Part shown: positions 42,697-50,368 of the stretch, in pieces
How the letters are laid out: each line of letters begins with the position of its first letter
Numbering within the stretch: position 1 is the stretch's first letter
Source of the DNA: Nocardia concava NBRC 100430
Lineage (GTDB): Bacteria; Actinomycetota; Actinomycetes; Mycobacteriales; Mycobacteriaceae
Length of the DNA stretch: 64,000 nt
Assembly (NCBI RefSeq): GCF_000308815.1
Contig: NZ_BAFX01000141.1
Coordinates: forward strand, 46,622-110,621
Direction of reading: 5' to 3'
Notes under the pieces: model-generated
Databases searched by the model: none
What the model was told of the DNA's origin: nothing
What the model saw: only the letters and a program-made list of their open reading frames with translations
Made by a program: the position numbers and the translations under genes

Positions 42697-43911
42697 CTAG
42701 CTAAGCGCGTGATCCAGGTCGTTGAGCAGATCCTCGACGTCTTCCAGACCGATCGAGATTCGGACGACCCCGTCCGTAATACCCACGGCCGCACGGCCTT
42801 CCGGCCCCATGGCCCGGTGGGTGGTGGTCGCCGGATGGGTGATCAGCGTCTTCGCGTCACCGAGGTTGTTGGAGATGTCGATGATGCGCAGGCGGTTCAG
42901 GACCTCGAAGGCGCGCTTCTTGGCCTCGTGCTCGGGGGCCTTCAGTTCGAAGGTGATCACCGTGCCGCCGCCGGACATCTGGCGCTTGGCCAGCTCGTAC
43001 TGCGGATGCGAGGACAGGAAGGGGTACTTGACCCAGGCCACCGCCGGGTGGGTCTCCAGGAACTGGGCGATCTTCAGGGCGGAGTCGACCGACTGGCGCA
43101 GGCGCAGCGGCATGGTCTCCAGGCCCTTGAGCAGGGTCCAGGCATTGAAGGGGCTCAGGGCCGGACCGGTGTGGCGCATGAGGTTTTTCACCGGGCCGTC
43201 GATGTAGTCCTGCGGTCCCAGGATCGCGCCGCCGAGCACCCGGCCCTGGCCGTCGATGTGCTTGGTGCCCGAGTAGACGGTGATGTCTGCGCCCAGATCG
43301 AAGCCGCGCTGTAGCAGCGGGGTGGCGAAGACGTTGTCCAGCACCACCTTCGCGCCCGCCGCGTGCGCCAGATCGGAGACCGCGCGCACATCGGTGAGGG
43401 TCTGCATGGGGTTCGAGGGGGTCTCGAAGAAGACGGCCTGGGTGGGGACGGACAGCGCCTGCTCCCACTGGTCCAGGTCCTCGCCGTCGACGAAGACGGT
43501 CTCCACGCCCCAGCGCGGCAGGATCTCGTTGGCCACCACGAAGCAGGAGCCGAACAGGCTGCGCGCCGCGACCAGCCGGTCACCGGCGGACAGCAGCGCG
43601 CCCAGCGCGGTGAATACCGCCGACATGCCCGACGCGGTCGCGAAACAGGCTTCCGCACCGTCGATCAGGCGCAGCCGCTCCTCGAACATGGCGACCGTCG
43701 GGTTGCCGTAGCGGGAGTAGACGAAGTGCTCGATATCGCCGGTGAACGAGGCCTCGGCGGCCTCGGCGCTCTCGTAGACGAAACCCGAATTGAGGAACAG
43801 CGCCTCGGAGGTCTCGTCGAAACCGGAACGGCGGGTGCCGCCGCGCACGGCCTGCGTGGCCGGGCCGACGCCCTCGGGCAGCGGCTTGTCGAAAGAGCCA
43901 CCGGTGATCAT
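42697..43911 (-). CDS. metZ: O-succinylhomoserine sulfhydrylase
   Basis: A 404-residue Cys/Met-metabolism PLP enzyme that makes homocysteine from O-succinylhomoserine and sulfide. The PLP Lys lies in VYSGTKHIDGQGRVLGG (about residue 218). YSRYGNPTVAMFEERL and FETPSNPMQTL are strongly conserved, and the N-terminus TQAVRGGTRRSGFDETSEAL fits MetZ rather than MetB. It overlaps the rhodanese gene by ATGA, and both follow a SAM-IV riboswitch, which places them in the methionine pathway. It is the orthologue of Rv0391 by sequence and order. Confidence 0.94.
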   Translation of the reverse strand: MITGGSFDKPLPEGVGPATQAVRGGTRRSGFDETSEALFLNSGFVYESAEAAEASFTGDIEHFVYSRYGNPTVAMFEERLRLIDGAEACFATASGMSAVFTALGALLSAGDRLVAARSLFGSCFVVANEILPRWGVETVFVDGEDLDQWEQALSVPTQAVFFETPSNPMQTLTDVRAVSDLAHAAGAKVVLDNVFATPLLQRGFDLGADITVYSGTKHIDGQGRVLGGAILGPQDYIDGPVKNLMRHTGPALSPFNAWTLLKGLETMPLRLRQSVDSALKIAQFLETHPAVAWVKYPFLSSHPQYELAKRQMSGGGTVITFELKAPEHEAKKRAFEVLNRLRIIDISNNLGDAKTLITHPATTTHRAMGPEGRAAVGITDGVVRISIGLEDVEDLLNDLDHALS

Positions 43912-44330
43912 GACTGCCTCCACGGAAGTCCGTCGGCGCGCCAGCCGGTGCTGCCGCGATGACCTTGGCCGTCCAGCGCACCCTCGAAGCCGTCGACCAC
44001 GTTGAAGGACGGGGTGATGCCGACCGTGGTGGCGGCGGTGGCCGCACCGATCGAGCGCTGCCCGGAGCGGCAGATGAACAGCACCGGCGCGTCCGAATCC
44101 TGCGGACGATCCGCGAGGGCCTGCTTCAACTGGTCCACGAAGCGGGCATTGGGCGTGCCGGTGGCGTCGACCCATTCGATCAATGCGGTCGGCCGGCCGA
44201 TGCCGCTGGTGTCGGGCACCCCGACGAATCGCCATTCCGCGTCGGTGCGGACATCCACCAGCACCGCATCCGGATTGTCGCGCAACAGTTCCCACGCCTG
44301 CTTCGGCGTGATGTCACCCGCGTAGCTCAC
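43908..44330 (-). CDS. Rhodanese-like sulfurtransferase
   Basis: A 140-residue single rhodanese domain. The active-site loop is LFICRSGQRSIGAA (catalytic Cys about 93), and VLVDVRTDAEWRFVG is the typical N-terminal motif. It may carry persulfide sulfur to the MetZ reaction or to sulfide release, since it is translationally coupled to metZ. GTG at 44330 follows GGAGGT. It is the first gene after the SAM-IV riboswitch. It matches Rv0390. Confidence 0.9.
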   Translation of the reverse strand: MSYAGDITPKQAWELLRDNPDAVLVDVRTDAEWRFVGVPDTSGIGRPTALIEWVDATGTPNARFVDQLKQALADRPQDSDAPVLFICRSGQRSIGAATAATTVGITPSFNVVDGFEGALDGQGHRGSTGWRADGLPWRQS

Positions 44331-44344
44331 CTGTACCTCCTGTG

Positions 44345-44462
44345 AATCCGCACTTGCCGCATCGCGTGCTCGATGCGTGGCCAGGTCGTCACCCGGAGCA
44401 CCCCACCGCGGAGGAGGGTTGCCGACCAGCCAGCCGGGGCTTGGCGCTGGTACTCATGACCT
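44345..44462 (-). ncRNA. SAM-IV riboswitch
   Basis: On the minus strand the leader of the rhodanese-metZ operon reads GGTCATGAGTACCAGCGCC, then AAGCCCCGGCTGGC, GGTCGGCAACCCTCC, CGCGGTGGGGTGC, and GGGTGACGACCTGGCC, followed by a CGCATCG-N-CGATGCG hairpin and GGCAAGTGCGG. These are the conserved blocks of the actinobacterial SAM-IV class that binds S-adenosylmethionine. It ends a few bases before the GGAGGT ribosome site, so control of translation start is plausible. Confidence 0.9.
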
Positions 44463-44523
44463 GGGATGAGAGTGCCGAAAAAACAGCCGCCGTGTCAAAC
44501 CCCGGCCACGACTTCGGACCTTG

Positions 44524-44973
44524 TCACGAATTGCAGACCAACCAGCGGGAATTCTCCCGGGTGAAGTGCCAGGTCGAGGTGGACTGGGCGCCGCCAGTGC
44601 TCACGGTGACCTGCGCGGTGGCGTTGTCGCCGTCGACGGCCGAGTCGGTCAGCTTGTCGAAGCTGATGGTCCCGCCGGTCGCCGCCGCGATCTTCAAGGG
44701 CGAGTTGTTCTCGTCGAATCCCTTGCAGGCCAAGGCCGGTTCGTATTTGCCGGTATCGCTGCGGGACTGCACGAAGGCGACCGCCGCGGACGCCAGGCGA
44801 TCGCGATCTGTGACATTCTTCTCAACCGGGGAGACCAGCGTGGCTATCACGATGCCCAGGATCACCACCGCGATGACACCGGCGGCGACCAGGAACGGCC
44901 ACATGCTCCGGGTTTCGTTCTGATCGATCGGGATCGGGGTCTGCTGCTCCACTGTCTCCTCGGCGTCGCTCAT
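44524..44973 (-). CDS. Membrane-anchored protein of unknown function
   Basis: A 149-residue protein with an acidic cytoplasmic N-terminus, one membrane helix (WPFLVAAGVIAVVILGIVIA, about residues 25-48), and an exported domain of about 100 residues with two cysteines (PALACKGF and the C-terminal WLVCNS) that may form a disulfide. The domain resembles the small beta-rich folds seen in actinobacterial Rv0361-type proteins, but I cannot name the family. It lies upstream of the SAM-IV leader on the same strand and is divergent from fprA. Confidence 0.72.
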   Translation of the reverse strand: MSDAEETVEQQTPIPIDQNETRSMWPFLVAAGVIAVVILGIVIATLVSPVEKNVTDRDRLASAAVAFVQSRSDTGKYEPALACKGFDENNSPLKIAAATGGTISFDKLTDSAVDGDNATAQVTVSTGGAQSTSTWHFTRENSRWLVCNS

Positions 44974-45137
44974 GGGTAGATCATGCCTGGCATTCGGGCA
45001 GTTTCACCGCCCGCGCGCAGAGGGTCCCGTGCGCCATCGATAGAATCAGCAGAATTTCCGCCCCGGTGCGGGAATAGCAGGACAACGCAGCAACGCTGCA
45101 GCGTCGGGGGCCAATGGAGGTCGCCGAAGCCAGGGCG

Positions 45138-45156
45138 TCAACTTAGCCTAAGCTAA
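45138..45156. promoter_or_regulatory. IdeR/DtxR-like iron box upstream of fprA
   Basis: The 19-mer TCAACTTAGCCTAAGCTAA matches the IdeR consensus TTAGGTTAGSCTAACCTAA at about 15 positions, 13 of the last 14. It contains the inverted repeat CTTAGC-CTAA-GCTAAG. Further half-sites (GGCTAAG, AAGTTAG) follow within 40 bases. It lies 57 bases before the fprA ATG. Confidence 0.55.
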
Positions 45157-45213
45157 GAACGACGGCTAAGTTCAGACGGCAAGTTAGTTTCGACCCAAAG
45201 GGTGCGCGGAAGA

Positions 45214-46620
45214 ATGACCGAACAGAGTGCAGCGACCCGCCCGCTACGCATTGCGATCGTGGGCGCAGGACCGGCCGGTATTTACGCCGCCGACGCCTTG
45301 ATGAAGTCCGACACCCCGGCCGGTTTCACCGGGGTGAGCATCGACCTGTACGAGCGCATGCCCGCGCCCTTCGGCCTCATCCGCTACGGCGTCGCGCCCG
45401 ACCACCCGCGCATCAAGGGCATCATCACCGCGCTGCACAAGGTCCTCGACAAGGACGCGGTCCGCCTGCTCGGCAATATCGACTACGGCACCGACATCAC
45501 CCTCGAGGACCTGCGCCAGTTCTACGACGCGGTCATCTTCTCCACCGGAGCCAATGCCGACCGCGCACTGGAGGTTCCGGGCATCGACCTGGACGGCTCC
45601 TACGGCGCCGCCGACTTCGTGTCCTGGTACGACGGGCATCCGGACGTGCCGCGCACCTGGCCGCTGGACGCGGAGAAGGTCGCCGTCCTCGGCGTCGGCA
45701 ATGTCGCCCTGGACGTGGCGCGCGTGCTGGCCAAGACCGGTGACGAACTGCTGCCGACCGAGATCCCGCCGAACGTCTACGACGGTCTCAAGGCCAACAA
45801 GGCCCTCGAGGTGCACGTGTTCGGCCGCCGCGGTCCCGCGCAGGCCAAGTTCACGCCGCTCGAGCTGCGCGAACTCGACCACTCGCCGACCATCGAGGTC
45901 ATCGTCGATCCCGAGGACATCGACTACGACGAGGGCTCCGAGGCCGCGCGCCGGCACTCCAAGCAGGTCGACATGATCTGCAATACGTTGGAGCAGTGGG
46001 CCATTCGCGATGTCGGCGACCGCCCGCACAAGCTGTTCCTGCACTTCTTCGAGAACCCCTCGGAGATCCTCGGCGAGAACGGCAAGGTCGTGGGCCTGCG
46101 CACCGAGCGCACCCAGCTCGACGGCACCGGAAACTGCAAGGGCACCGGCGAATTCAAGGACTGGGACATCCAGACCGTGTACCGCGCGGTCGGCTACCTG
46201 TCGCAGAACATCCCCTCGCTGCCCTTCGACGACCAGGCCGGCACCGTGCCCAACGAGGCCGGTCGCGTGCTGGTGAACGAGGACGCCGACGGCAAGGACC
46301 GCTACGAGCCCGCCACCTACGTCACCGGCTGGATCAAGCGCGGCCCGGTCGGCCTCATCGGCCACACCAAGGGCGACGCCAACGAGACCATCGCCTGCCT
46401 GCTCGACGACGCCGCGGACTTCGTCCCGGCCGCCAAGCCGGAGCCCGAGGCCGTGACCGAGTTCCTCGAGGGCAAGGGCATCCCGTTCACCACCTGGGCC
46501 GGCTGGTACCGCCTCGACGCGCACGAGCGCGCCCTCGGCGAGCCGCAGGGCCGCGAGCGGGTCAAGGTCGTCGAGCGCGAGGACATGCTGGCCGCCTCCG
46601 AGCCGGACAAGGTGCTCTAG
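45214..46620 (+). CDS. fprA: Ferredoxin/adrenodoxin-type NADPH reductase FprA
   Basis: A 468-residue flavoprotein of the adrenodoxin-reductase class. FAD loop RIAIVGAGPAGIYAADAL (about residue 13), APFGLIRYGVAPDHPRIKGI, NADP loop VAVLGVGNVALDVARVL, VFGRRGPAQAKFTPLELREL, and TGWIKRGPVGLIGHTKGDA are all family landmarks. It passes electrons from NADPH to ferredoxins for P450s and other enzymes. I chose ATG at 45214 (MTEQSAATRP) over a GTG four codons earlier. An IdeR-like box upstream suggests induction under iron limitation, which is inference. Confidence 0.93.
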   Translation: MTEQSAATRPLRIAIVGAGPAGIYAADALMKSDTPAGFTGVSIDLYERMPAPFGLIRYGVAPDHPRIKGIITALHKVLDKDAVRLLGNIDYGTDITLEDLRQFYDAVIFSTGANADRALEVPGIDLDGSYGAADFVSWYDGHPDVPRTWPLDAEKVAVLGVGNVALDVARVLAKTGDELLPTEIPPNVYDGLKANKALEVHVFGRRGPAQAKFTPLELRELDHSPTIEVIVDPEDIDYDEGSEAARRHSKQVDMICNTLEQWAIRDVGDRPHKLFLHFFENPSEILGENGKVVGLRTERTQLDGTGNCKGTGEFKDWDIQTVYRAVGYLSQNIPSLPFDDQAGTVPNEAGRVLVNEDADGKDRYEPATYVTGWIKRGPVGLIGHTKGDANETIACLLDDAADFVPAAKPEPEAVTEFLEGKGIPFTTWAGWYRLDAHERALGEPQGRERVKVVEREDMLAASEPDKVL

Positions 46621-46706
46621 GCTCGGCAAGGTGCGCTGACCAGCGCGAATCCGCCTGGCGGACAAGGTTGTCCGCACATGTCACCGTTCTGAGGCATGCT
46701 GATCAC

Positions 46707-47576
46707 GTGTTCGATGCCCATCTCCACATCTTCGATCCGCGGTTCCCGCTGGTCGAGAACGAGGGCCACCTGCCCGACCCGTACACCATCGCCGACTATC
46801 GCGAGCGCATGTCCCGCTTCGATATCGACGGTGGTGCCGTGGTCAGCGGGTCCTTCCAGGGCACCGATCAGAGCTACCTGCTGGCGGCCCTCGACGCGCT
46901 GGGCGAGGGCTGGGTGGGCGTCACCATGCTGCCCGTGGACGCCCCGGACGCGCAGATCATCGATCTGAATCGCGCCGGGGTGCGGGCCATCCGGTTCAAC
47001 CTCAAGCGCGCGGGCGGGGACATCGTCGGGCTCACCATGCTGGCGCTGCGGGCCTACGAACTGGCCGGATGGCATGTGGAGCTCTATATCGACGGGTCCA
47101 TGCTGGGCTCGCTGGAGCCGGTCATCACCAAGCTGCCCAAGCTGTCCATCGACCACATGGGCATGTCCGACGAATGCCTGCCCTACCTGCTCAACCTGGT
47201 CGACCGGGGAGCCAAGGTGAAGGCGTCCGGCTTCGGGCGGGTGTCGATGAATGTCGGTGCGGCACTGCGCAAGATCCACACCGTGAACCCCGAGGCCCTG
47301 ATGTTCGGCACCGATCTGCCGGGCACCCGGGCCGGGCGGCCGTTCCGGGACACCGATATCTCGCTGATCGCCGACTCGGTCGGCTCCGATCTGCACAAGG
47401 TGCTGGAAGACAATGCCCGCGCCTTCTACGGGCTGCCCGCCAAGGAACGCACCCTGGAGGATCCCGAAACCGCGCGCATGGCCTCGGGCGAGCTCCCCAC
47501 CCTGCGCCTCCCACGCTCGGAACTGCCGAAACTGCCTCCTCCGGATACCCTGCCCCTCCCGATCGTCGATCGCTGA
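46707..47576 (+). CDS. Metal-dependent amidohydrolase (amidohydrolase-2 type)
   Basis: A 289-residue TIM-barrel hydrolase. Metal and catalytic residues are visible: HxH in VFDAHLHIFDPRF at the very N-terminus, His in LSIDHMGMSDECL (about residue 152), and Asp in LMFGTDLPGTRAGRPF (about residue 202). Relatives include lactonases and decarboxylases of the ACMSD group. The last about 50 residues are Pro/Leu-rich and look disordered. It starts at GTG 46707, 86 bases after fprA. The substrate is unknown. Confidence 0.83.
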   Translation: MFDAHLHIFDPRFPLVENEGHLPDPYTIADYRERMSRFDIDGGAVVSGSFQGTDQSYLLAALDALGEGWVGVTMLPVDAPDAQIIDLNRAGVRAIRFNLKRAGGDIVGLTMLALRAYELAGWHVELYIDGSMLGSLEPVITKLPKLSIDHMGMSDECLPYLLNLVDRGAKVKASGFGRVSMNVGAALRKIHTVNPEALMFGTDLPGTRAGRPFRDTDISLIADSVGSDLHKVLEDNARAFYGLPAKERTLEDPETARMASGELPTLRLPRSELPKLPPPDTLPLPIVDR

Positions 47577-47653
47577 ATCCGCGTTATTGTCATAGCGTCA
47601 ACACCGGTTCTGTGAGCCGGTGCGCAGGATTCGACGATGAACCGAGGTAGGGC

Positions 47654-48751
47654 GTGAGCACTCCATCCACCGCCAAGCAGGGCCCGCTCGCGGGCATCCG
47701 AGTAGTCGAACTGGCCGGCATCGGCCCCGGTCCGCACGCGGCACTGCTGCTCGCCGATCTCGGCGCCGACGTGGTGCGGGTGCAGCGGCCGGGCGGGTTC
47801 CCGGGCTTCATGGAGCGCCCGCAGTGGCGTGGCCGCACCATCGTCGAGGCCAATCTGAAGGATCCGGCCGATATCGAGAAGGTGCTCGGGCTCATCGAAA
47901 AGGCCGATGTGCTCATCGAGGGCTTCCGGCCGGGCGTCACCGAGCGCATGGGCCTGGGCCCGGACGCCGCGCTGGAGCGCAATCCGCGCCTGGTCTACGG
48001 CCGCATGACCGGCTGGGGCCAGTACGGTCCGCTGGCCGACCGCGCCGGGCACGACATCAACTACATCTCGCTGACCGGCGTGCTGAACGCCATCGGCCGC
48101 AAGGGCGAGCGCCCGGTCCCGCCGCTGAACATGGTGGGCGACTTCGGCGGCGGCTCCATGTTCCTGGTCTTCGGCATTCTCGCCGCCCTGGTTGAGCGCC
48201 AGAACTCCGGCAAGGGCCAGGTCATCGACTCGGCCATGATCGATGGCGCGCTTGCCCTCTCGCACATGATCTGGGGCATGAAGGGCATGGGCCTGTGGTC
48301 CGACGAGCGCGGCACCAACCTGCTCGACACCGGCATGGCCTTCTACGACACCTACGAGACCTCCGACGGCAAGTACATGGCGGTCGGCTGCATCGAGCCG
48401 CAGTTCTACGCGGAACTGCTTGCCGGACTGGAGATCTCGCCCGAGGGGCTGCCCCACCAGCTCGACCCGGCGGGCCAGGACCAGCTGCGCAAGCTGTTCA
48501 CCGAGAAGTTCAAGACCAAGACGCGCGACGAGTGGTGGGCGGTGTTCGAGCACACCGACGCCTGCACCACGCCGGTGCTGACTTTCACCGAGGCGGAACA
48601 GAATCCGCACATCCAGGCGCGCACCGGGCTCATCGAGATCGACGGCGTCGTGCAGCACGCGCCCGCGCCGCGCTTCTCGCGCACCCCGTCGGGTGTGCCG
48701 ACCCCGCCCCCGAACGAGGGCACTCCGATCGAATCGGTTTGGGCCGACTGA
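47654..48751 (+). CDS. mcr: Alpha-methylacyl-CoA racemase (CaiB/BaiF family)
   Basis: A 365-residue type III CoA-transferase-fold enzyme. It matches mycobacterial MCR, which epimerises (R)- to (S)-2-methylacyl-CoA for beta-oxidation of methyl-branched and sterol side chains. Seen are GIRVVELAGIGPGPHAALLL, catalytic His in GHDINYISLTG (about residue 126), and catalytic Asp in NMVGDFGGGSM (about residue 156). GTG at 47654 is the start. A strong terminator hairpin follows. Confidence 0.92.
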   Translation: MSTPSTAKQGPLAGIRVVELAGIGPGPHAALLLADLGADVVRVQRPGGFPGFMERPQWRGRTIVEANLKDPADIEKVLGLIEKADVLIEGFRPGVTERMGLGPDAALERNPRLVYGRMTGWGQYGPLADRAGHDINYISLTGVLNAIGRKGERPVPPLNMVGDFGGGSMFLVFGILAALVERQNSGKGQVIDSAMIDGALALSHMIWGMKGMGLWSDERGTNLLDTGMAFYDTYETSDGKYMAVGCIEPQFYAELLAGLEISPEGLPHQLDPAGQDQLRKLFTEKFKTKTRDEWWAVFEHTDACTTPVLTFTEAEQNPHIQARTGLIEIDGVVQHAPAPRFSRTPSGVPTPPPNEGTPIESVWAD

Positions 48752-48769
48752 TTTTTCGTTGAACGGCCG

Positions 48770-48800
48770 AACGCCCCCTGTGGATTCCACAGGGGGCGTT
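48770..48800. terminator. Bidirectional terminator between mcr and yceI-like gene
   Basis: A perfect 14-bp stem (AACGCCCCCTGTGG with its complement) encloses a 3-base loop. GACTTTT follows on the plus side and TTTTTCG-type A/T bases flank the other. It sits between convergent genes. Confidence 0.8.
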
Positions 48801-48840
48801 GACTTTTCCGATGCGTAGGGCGGGACCGCCCCGGCGGCTA

Positions 48841-49380
48841 TCAGGCGTCGGGGGCGACGAGCTGGATGTCCAGCTCGATGGCGATCTTGTCGCTGAGCAT
48901 GGCGTTCGGCATGCCCGGGGCCACACCGAAGTCGCTGCGCTTGATGGTGCCGGTGGCGTAGAAGCCGGCGTGCGCCTTGTTGTCCTGCGGGAAGACCTGC
49001 ACGCCGCCCCACTCGACGTCGAGGGTGACGGGCTTGGTGATGCCGCCGATGGTGGCCTCGCCGGTGACCTCGAACTCCTCGGCCAGCTTGACCGGCTCGG
49101 GGACGCGGAAGGTCAGGTGCGGGCGGTTGGCGACATCGAGGATGTCGGCGGTGCGGACGTGACCGTCGCGCATCTCGTTGCCGGTGTCGAAGGAGTCGAA
49201 GTAGATGGTGGCCTCGATGGCCGCCTCGCCGGCGTCGTTCACGACGAAGCCGGTCTCGAAGCGGTTGAAGCGGCCGCGGACCTTGGAGATCCCCAGGTGC
49301 TTCACGGTGAAGCTGACCGAGGAGTGGTTGGCGTCGAGGGTCCAGGCGCCGGGGGCGAGGGTCTGCTCGGAAGTCGTCAT
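48841..49380 (-). CDS. YceI family protein
   Basis: A 179-residue lipocalin-like YceI protein. It reads TLDANHSSVSFTVKHLGISKVRGRF at the start, MRDGHVRTADILDVANRPHLTF in the middle, and ends YATGTIKRSDFGVAPGMPNA then KIAIELDIQL. The family binds isoprenoids or other amphiphiles in a beta-barrel. No signal peptide is present, so this copy is probably cytoplasmic. It is divergent from an HTH regulator, with an inverted repeat 10 bases upstream of its start. Confidence 0.92.
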   Translation of the reverse strand: MTTSEQTLAPGAWTLDANHSSVSFTVKHLGISKVRGRFNRFETGFVVNDAGEAAIEATIYFDSFDTGNEMRDGHVRTADILDVANRPHLTFRVPEPVKLAEEFEVTGEATIGGITKPVTLDVEWGGVQVFPQDNKAHAGFYATGTIKRSDFGVAPGMPNAMLSDKIAIELDIQLVAPDA

Positions 49381-49390
49381 GCCAGAAGAT

Positions 49391-49412
49391 TAAGTGGACT
49401 GCGGTCCGCTTA
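49391..49412. promoter_or_regulatory. Inverted repeat between yceI-like gene and HTH regulator
   Basis: TAAGTGGAC-TGCG-GTCCGCTTA has 9-base arms with one mismatch. It is close to the YceI start in the 101-base divergent gap, and is a likely site for the adjacent regulator. Confidence 0.55.
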
Positions 49413-49481
49413 ACCAGGCCGTGGTTATCCGGGGACTGGCAGGGCGCGGATAACGAAACCAGGACCAGGCACTATGGAGAG

Positions 49482-50303
49482 GTGTCACGATCCGAGTTCG
49501 CCGAGTTCCTGATCGCGCGCCGCGCGCAGCTGCAGCCCGAAGACGTCGGCCTGCCCGCCGGCCGACGGCGCCGCACGCCCGGACTGCGGCGCGAAGAAGT
49601 CGCCGCGCTCGCCGGGGTCAGCGCGGACTATCTTGCCCGGCTCGAACAGGGACGCGACACCAACCCCTCCATGGCCGTGCTGGCCGCCCTCGCGGATGCC
49701 TTGCGGCTCAATGAGATCGAGCGGCACCACTTCGGCAAGCTGGCGCTGAGCCTGGAACAGAAGGCGCCCTGCCCGTCCTCCGGACAGGCCCGAGAGCAGG
49801 TCTCCGAGACCATCAGGGCGGTCATCGACGCTCTGCAGCCGACACCTGCCTTCGTGCTCGGCCGCTGGCAGAACCTGCTGGCCGGCAACCCCTCCTTCCG
49901 CGACTTCGCCGAACCCCTCGGCCTGTTCGACGAGGAGACGCACAACAACTTCGCGCTCTACGTCTTCGCCCACCCGGGTGCCCGGAAGGCCTTCCTGAAC
50001 TGGGACGCGGCCGCCGATATGGTCGCGTCGTCGCTGCGCGCGGCCGTCACGCGCTTCCCGGACGATCCGAATGTGCAGGCCGTCATCATTCGGCTGGGCC
50101 ACTATCCGGAGTTCGAGCAACGCTGGCGCGAACACCGGCTCACCGATTTCCGAACCGTCGTGCTGAATATCCAGCACCCGCTGCGCGGCACGGTCGAGGT
50201 CGAGATCGAGACCCTGGATCCGGCCGCCGACCAGACCGTCATGGTCTGGCTGGTCGACCGCCGTCAGGCCCGCCAACCCGGATTGCGGCTGGTCAACGAA
50301 TAA
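49482..50303 (+). CDS. XRE-type regulator with MmyB-like ligand domain
   Basis: A 273-residue regulator. The N-terminal HTH is RTPGLRREEVAALAGVSADY followed by LARLEQGRDTNPS, the pattern of actinobacterial MmyB-type XRE proteins. The C-terminal half (VIDALQPTPAFVLGRWQNLL to the end) is the PAS-like MmyB domain that binds small lipophilic ligands. It begins with GTG. It is divergent from the YceI gene, its likely target. Confidence 0.88.
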   Translation: MSRSEFAEFLIARRAQLQPEDVGLPAGRRRRTPGLRREEVAALAGVSADYLARLEQGRDTNPSMAVLAALADALRLNEIERHHFGKLALSLEQKAPCPSSGQAREQVSETIRAVIDALQPTPAFVLGRWQNLLAGNPSFRDFAEPLGLFDEETHNNFALYVFAHPGARKAFLNWDAAADMVASSLRAAVTRFPDDPNVQAVIIRLGHYPEFEQRWREHRLTDFRTVVLNIQHPLRGTVEVEIETLDPAADQTVMVWLVDRRQARQPGLRLVNE

Positions 50304-50368
50304 AAGCCGCAGGTTCCAGGCCTTTCGTTAACCCTGCTACGGGAGCCGCGGCGCACTACAGTTGAGCC

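Noticed and set aside
44974..45213. Possible cobalamin or other riboswitch upstream of fprA
   Set aside because: Only small hairpins (GCAGC-AAC-GCTGC, CCCCG/CGGGG) are present, with none of the known conserved boxes; the IdeR-like site explains the region better.
45244..46677. A 477-residue frame antisense to fprA
   Set aside because: It lacks domains and mirrors a textbook FprA; it is a composition shadow.
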